A stretch of DNA of 8,279 nucleotides, taken from assembly GCA_028702545.1 (NCBI GenBank), contig JAQVOQ010000045.1, positions 1 to 8,279 on the forward strand, read 5' to 3'. Each line of letters begins with the position of its first letter. The stretch's first letter is position 1. Both the position numbers and the translations under genes were made by a program. Below the pieces are notes generated by a model. It did not search any database and was not told where the DNA came from. It saw only the letters and a list, made by a program, of their open reading frames with translations. The DNA comes from Clostridia bacterium. Lineage in GTDB: Bacteria; Bacillota; Clostridia; Christensenellales; UBA1242. Positions 5,885 through 8,279 of the stretch are shown here, one piece after another.

Positions 5885-6559
5885 ATGGAATGCACTAATC
5901 CTTTATATAAAAATCAAGGCATACATACTGTTAATGCAATTTTTACTATTGAAGATGCCAAATTAAAAGTATTGTTAATAAAAAGAAGTAACGAGCCCTT
6001 TAAAGATATGTGGGCTCTAGTTAGTGGTGCTATTTATAACAATGAAACTTTTGAGGATGGCACGAGTAGAGAAATTTATGAAAAAACAGGTTTACAAAAT
6101 ATTAAAACCAAAAAATTTGAAGTTTATTCAAATTTAGACCGTTCTCCAGATATGAGAATGTTAGGCATAGCTAATATTTGTGTGATAAATTGTGAAAAAG
6201 TAAATATTATAAAACAGACGAGAAATACATATGATGCTAATTGGTTTGATATTATAGATGTACCAACATTAGCCTTTGATCATTCAAAAATTTTTATTGA
6301 TGCTGTAAATTATTTAAAAGAGCAAATTTATAAAAATGATATGGTAAGAGCATTGCTCCCCAACGAATTTACAATTCCTATGTTGCAGTGCGTTTATGAG
6401 GCTGTTTTAAACACGACTTACGATAGGCGTAATTTTAGCAAAAAAGTACTTGGTTTAGATTTATTAAAAGACCTTAAAAAGCAAGAGGAATTAGCGGGCA
6501 AAAAACCAGCAAAACTTTATGCTTTTAAAGCTAATATAAACGATAAAAAAATAATTTAA
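5885..6559 (+). CDS. NrtR-like Nudix-domain/winged-helix protein, probable transcriptional regulator
   Basis: 224 residues in two parts. Residues about 12-140 are a Nudix fold (TVNAIFTIEDAKLKVLLIKR, PFKDMWALVSGAI, Nudix box 48-70). Residues about 150-213 are a winged-helix domain typical of NrtR-type proteins: LLPNEFTIPMLQCVYEAVL, DRRNFSKKVLG, and GKKPAKLYAFK. NrtR proteins sense ADP-ribose-type ligands and repress NAD or sugar genes. The Nudix box reads G-x5-E-x7-REIYEKTGL: Lys67 replaces the second Glu of the EE pair, and SGA stands where PGG is usual. Hydrolase activity may therefore be lost and the domain used for ligand sensing. AGGAG (5872-5876) lies 8 bases before the ATG. No NAD or sugar genes adjoin it, so the target is unknown. 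Alternative: an active hydrolase with an added DNA-binding-like tail. Confidence 0.85.
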   Translation: MECTNPLYKNQGIHTVNAIFTIEDAKLKVLLIKRSNEPFKDMWALVSGAIYNNETFEDGTSREIYEKTGLQNIKTKKFEVYSNLDRSPDMRMLGIANICVINCEKVNIIKQTRNTYDANWFDIIDVPTLAFDHSKIFIDAVNYLKEQIYKNDMVRALLPNEFTIPMLQCVYEAVLNTTYDRRNFSKKVLGLDLLKDLKKQEELAGKKPAKLYAFKANINDKKII

Positions 6560-6625
6560 AAATGGCTAATTAAAAATATTATTTAATAAACAATTACACT
6601 TAACATAAAAAAATTAAAATCAATA

Positions 6626-6654
6626 TTGACTATTTAGTTTATATACTGTATTAT
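6626..6654 (+). promoter_or_regulatory. Promoter of the small membrane protein gene
   Basis: TTGACT (6626-6631) and TATTAT (6649-6654) are 17 bases apart. A TATAAT at 6655-6660 directly follows but would have a 23-base spacer. No clear terminator separates this gene from the NrtR-like gene, so some readthrough is possible. Confidence 0.65.
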
Positions 6655-6682
6655 TATAATAAAAACTTAGGAAACAAGCATA

Positions 6683-7054
6683 ATGTCAAAAAAAGTAAAG
6701 AAATTATTAATTACAATTAGTATGATACCAACAATACTTCTAATACATTTAACTTTAGATAATGTAACAAACACAGACTTATGTGGATATATTGCTCGTA
6801 TTTTGACGGAAGCTGTTGTTTTGCTAGGCGTTGTTGTTAAAGCGGGTATAGATGGTACCAAAATAATAATTTCAAAAATAAAAGAGAAAAAACAAAGTAA
6901 AATTCAATTAGAAGAAGTTATAGATGAGGCAAGTTGCTCACAAGCTGATGAAAAATTAAAGCAAGAATTAAGCAATACATCTATTAGTAATTCAAAAAAA
7001 AGCAAGTTAATTAGACAAATAATTGATTCTAAAGAAAAAGTACAAGAAAAATAA
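6683..7054 (+). CDS. Small membrane protein of unknown function, two predicted helices and charged tail
   Basis: 123 residues. A basic N-terminus (MSKKVKK) precedes a hydrophobic segment at about 8-24, and a second lies at about 38-56 (ARILTEAVVLLGVVVKAGI). The remaining 65 residues are strongly charged, rich in Lys, Glu, Gln and Ser, and probably a cytoplasmic helical or disordered tail. Cysteines occur at 34 and 85. I recognise no family. TAGGAA (6668-6673) is a modest ribosome binding site 9 bases before ATG. The gene has its own promoter and terminator, so it is a single-gene unit. Separate promoter, clean terminator and coherent membrane topology support it as real. The function cannot be inferred from the neighbours. 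Confidence 0.7.
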   Translation: MSKKVKKLLITISMIPTILLIHLTLDNVTNTDLCGYIARILTEAVVLLGVVVKAGIDGTKIIISKIKEKKQSKIQLEEVIDEASCSQADEKLKQELSNTSISNSKKSKLIRQIIDSKEKVQEK

Positions 7055-7055
7055 T

Positions 7056-7084
7056 AAAAACGGCTAAATATATAGCCGTTTTTT
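7056..7084. terminator. Intrinsic terminator after the small membrane protein gene
   Basis: CGGCTA (7061-7066) pairs with TAGCCG (7073-7078) around a 6-base loop, with a five-base A run before and six T residues after. It starts just after the stop codon. Confidence 0.92.
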
Positions 7085-7172
7085 ATTTATAATTAAAACA
7101 ATAGTTGTTAAAGCTTTTTTAATATAACAATATTTTTTTTGTTATTCAAACAATATATAAATAAAAAACTTA

Positions 7173-7181
7173 TGATATAAT
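7173..7181 (+). promoter_or_regulatory. Extended -10 promoter of the radical SAM gene
   Basis: TGATATAAT is a TGn motif plus perfect -10 (7176-7181). No good -35 exists at 16-18 bases, as is allowed for extended -10 promoters. Transcription would begin near 7188, which decides the start codon: the TTG at 7183 would lie upstream of the transcript. Confidence 0.55.
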
Positions 7182-7212
7182 ATTGTTGAAAATAAAAGGA
7201 ATTAAAACATTT

Positions 7213-8100
7213 ATGAATTCAAATTTATGTACTATATGCCCGAGAGAATGCAATATTGATAGGACAAATCAACCTAGTTTTTGCGGAGCAAATAGCTTAA
7301 AAATAGCAAAAGCGATGAAACATTTTTGGGAAGAACCAACTATAAGTGGAGTTAAGGGAAGTGGTGCAATATTTTTTTCGCATTGTAATTTAAAGTGTAT
7401 TTATTGTCAAAATGCTGAGGTGTCGCACGAGGGAATAGGAAAAACAATTTCTGTACAAAAATTAGCCGACTTGTTTAAGCAGTTAGAGCAAAGCGGAGTA
7501 CATAACATAAATTTAGTAACTCCAACGCATTACGCAAATGAGATTATTGAAGCGCTAAATATTTACAAACCAAATATTCCTGTTGTGTATAATACTAGCG
7601 GTTATGAAAGCGCAGAAACAATAAAAAGGTTAAAAAATTATGTTGATATTTATTTATGCGACTTTAAATATTTTGACAATAATTTAGCTAAAGAATATTC
7701 AAAAGCGCCAAATTATTTTGAAGCTTGCACTACTTCACTTATGCAAATGCGAAAAAATCAGCCAAATGATATTATTGAAAATGGTATTATGCAAAAAGGG
7801 CTAATAGTTAGGCACTTAGTTTTGCCAACGCACTCAAGTGACAGCATAAAAGTTTTAGAGTGGGTAAAAACAAACTTAGGCAAAAGCACGATTATTAGTT
7901 TAATGAATCAGTATGTTCCTTACTATAAAGCGTTAAACCATCCAGTTTTAAAAAATAGGCTAAAACCACTTGAATATAAACGCGTCATAAATAAATTTAT
8001 CCAGTTAGGTTTTATAAACGGCTTTTCGCAAGAAGCGACTAGTGCGAGTTGCGAGTTTATACCTGATTTTAAAGAAGACACTCAAGAATTTACTTATTAA
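7213..8100 (+). CDS. Radical SAM protein, COG1313 (PflX-like) family
   Basis: 295 residues from the chosen ATG. The N-terminus has the family's cysteine cluster C6-x2-C9-x3-C13 ... C24 (CTICPREC ... FCG), probably a second metal site. The radical SAM motif CNLKCIYC has C58, C62 and C65, the ligands for the 4Fe-4S cluster that cleaves S-adenosylmethionine. Later family blocks are LVTPTHYANEI, VYNTSGYES, DIYLCDFKYFD, GLIVRHLVLPTH and SLMNQYVPYYKA. These proteins resemble pyruvate formate-lyase activases, but their substrate is unknown and no glycyl radical enzyme gene is adjacent. The ATG at 7213 is preferred over TTG at 7183: AAAAGGA (7194-7200) precedes it at a rather long 12-base spacing, and the TTG sits inside the promoter with no ribosome binding site. 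An anaerobic or microaerobic lifestyle is suggested but not shown. Confidence 0.9.
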   Translation: MNSNLCTICPRECNIDRTNQPSFCGANSLKIAKAMKHFWEEPTISGVKGSGAIFFSHCNLKCIYCQNAEVSHEGIGKTISVQKLADLFKQLEQSGVHNINLVTPTHYANEIIEALNIYKPNIPVVYNTSGYESAETIKRLKNYVDIYLCDFKYFDNNLAKEYSKAPNYFEACTTSLMQMRKNQPNDIIENGIMQKGLIVRHLVLPTHSSDSIKVLEWVKTNLGKSTIISLMNQYVPYYKALNHPVLKNRLKPLEYKRVINKFIQLGFINGFSQEATSASCEFIPDFKEDTQEFTY

Positions 8101-8127
8101 AAAACTAGCAAGATGTGCTAGTTTTTT
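8099..8127. terminator. Bidirectional terminator between convergent genes
   Basis: CTAGCA (8105-8110) pairs with TGCTAG (8116-8121) around a 5-base loop, with A run 8099-8104 and T run 8122-8127. It overlaps the last bases of the radical SAM stop codon and can also terminate the minus-strand gene ending at 8147. Confidence 0.9.
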
Positions 8128-8146
8128 GTTTAATTAATAGTAAAGT

Positions 8147-8278
8147 TTAAAATATAATAATGTAGGTTAAAGTAGCAGTGGCAGAGCACACAAAAGAGCC
8201 CCAAGCCAAGTCAATTATAGTAATTTTAAGTGGCCACTTGTTGATTGTTGCTAAGTTTGTTAAGTCATAAGTTGCGTA
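8147..8278 (-). CDS. DUF2177-type membrane protein, 3' end only
   Basis: On the minus strand the frame entering from the window edge reads 43 residues to TAA at 8149-8147: YATYDLTNLATINKW, then PLKITIIDLAWGSFVCSATA, then a hydrophobic end TLTYIIIF. The run YDLTNLAT-x3-WPLK-x-T-x2-D-x-AWG is the C-terminal signature I know from DUF2177 integral membrane proteins, whose function is unknown. The rest of the gene, probably about 90 residues with further membrane helices, lies outside the window. No start is visible. It converges on the radical SAM gene and shares the hairpin at 8099-8127. Confidence 0.8.
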   Translation of the reverse strand, partial: YATYDLTNLATINKWPLKITIIDLAWGSFVCSATATLTYIIIF

Positions 8279-8279
8279 G

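Noticed and set aside
6560..6625. Terminator after the NrtR-like gene
   Set aside because: Only weak all-A/T pairing is possible (around AAATAAT and ATATTATTT); no G-C stem with a T run.
6667..6861. Minus-strand open frame over the small membrane protein gene
   Set aside because: No ribosome binding site; the plus-strand frame has promoter, ribosome binding site and terminator.
7105..7144. Canonical Rex operator
   Set aside because: The half-sites are present but the 26-base span does not match the 18-base TTGTTAA-N4-TTAACAA arrangement, so no operator is called.
8128..8279. tRNA or structured RNA at the right edge
   Set aside because: No cloverleaf arms or TTCGA-type loop; the minus strand reads as a protein C-terminus instead.

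Overview
This is an 8.3 kb chromosomal stretch from a very AT-rich bacterium, roughly 30% G+C by eye. It has Gram-positive-style expression signals: AGGAGG-type ribosome binding sites, TTGACx/TATAAT promoters, and an A-run/hairpin/T-run terminator after almost every transcription unit. An uncultured, probably anaerobic member of the Clostridia fits best. The support is the base composition, the mix of gene families, and two aminoacyl-tRNA synthetases of types more usual in archaea. The taxonomic assignment is inference. I see no phage, insertion sequence, CRISPR array, rRNA or tRNA.

Layout. Bases 2-1618 (+) hold the 3' two thirds of an archaeal-type valyl-tRNA synthetase, closed by a terminator. 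Next is a two-gene membrane operon, an NfeD-family protein (1736-2173) and an SPFH/stomatin-like protein (2176-3036), with its own promoter and terminator. Bases 3091-4042 are accessory-looking. They contain a promoter followed by a terminator-like hairpin (a possible small RNA or attenuator), an unrecognised reading frame cut by one in-frame TAA (3316-3759), and a 57-residue unrecognised small protein (3823-3996) with near-consensus promoter, ribosome binding site and terminator.

A class I lysyl-tRNA synthetase is on the minus strand (5702-4134) and converges on the small protein. Divergent from it is a NrtR-like Nudix/winged-helix protein (5885-6559). Then come a small two-helix membrane protein of unknown function (6683-7054) and a COG1313/PflX-type radical SAM protein (7213-8100). 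The last bases carry the 3' end of a minus-strand DUF2177-type membrane protein (8278-8147), which shares a bidirectional terminator with the radical SAM gene.

Functionally this is a set of short independent units, not one pathway. Two units serve translation (ValRS, LysRS) and one serves membrane organisation (NfeD plus SPFH). One is a likely metabolite-sensing regulator and one an uncharacterised radical SAM enzyme. No obvious multi-gene novel system is present. The items most worth following up are the nonsense-interrupted reading frame with its structured leader, the well-expressed-looking 57-residue protein, and the degenerate Nudix box in the NrtR-like protein.
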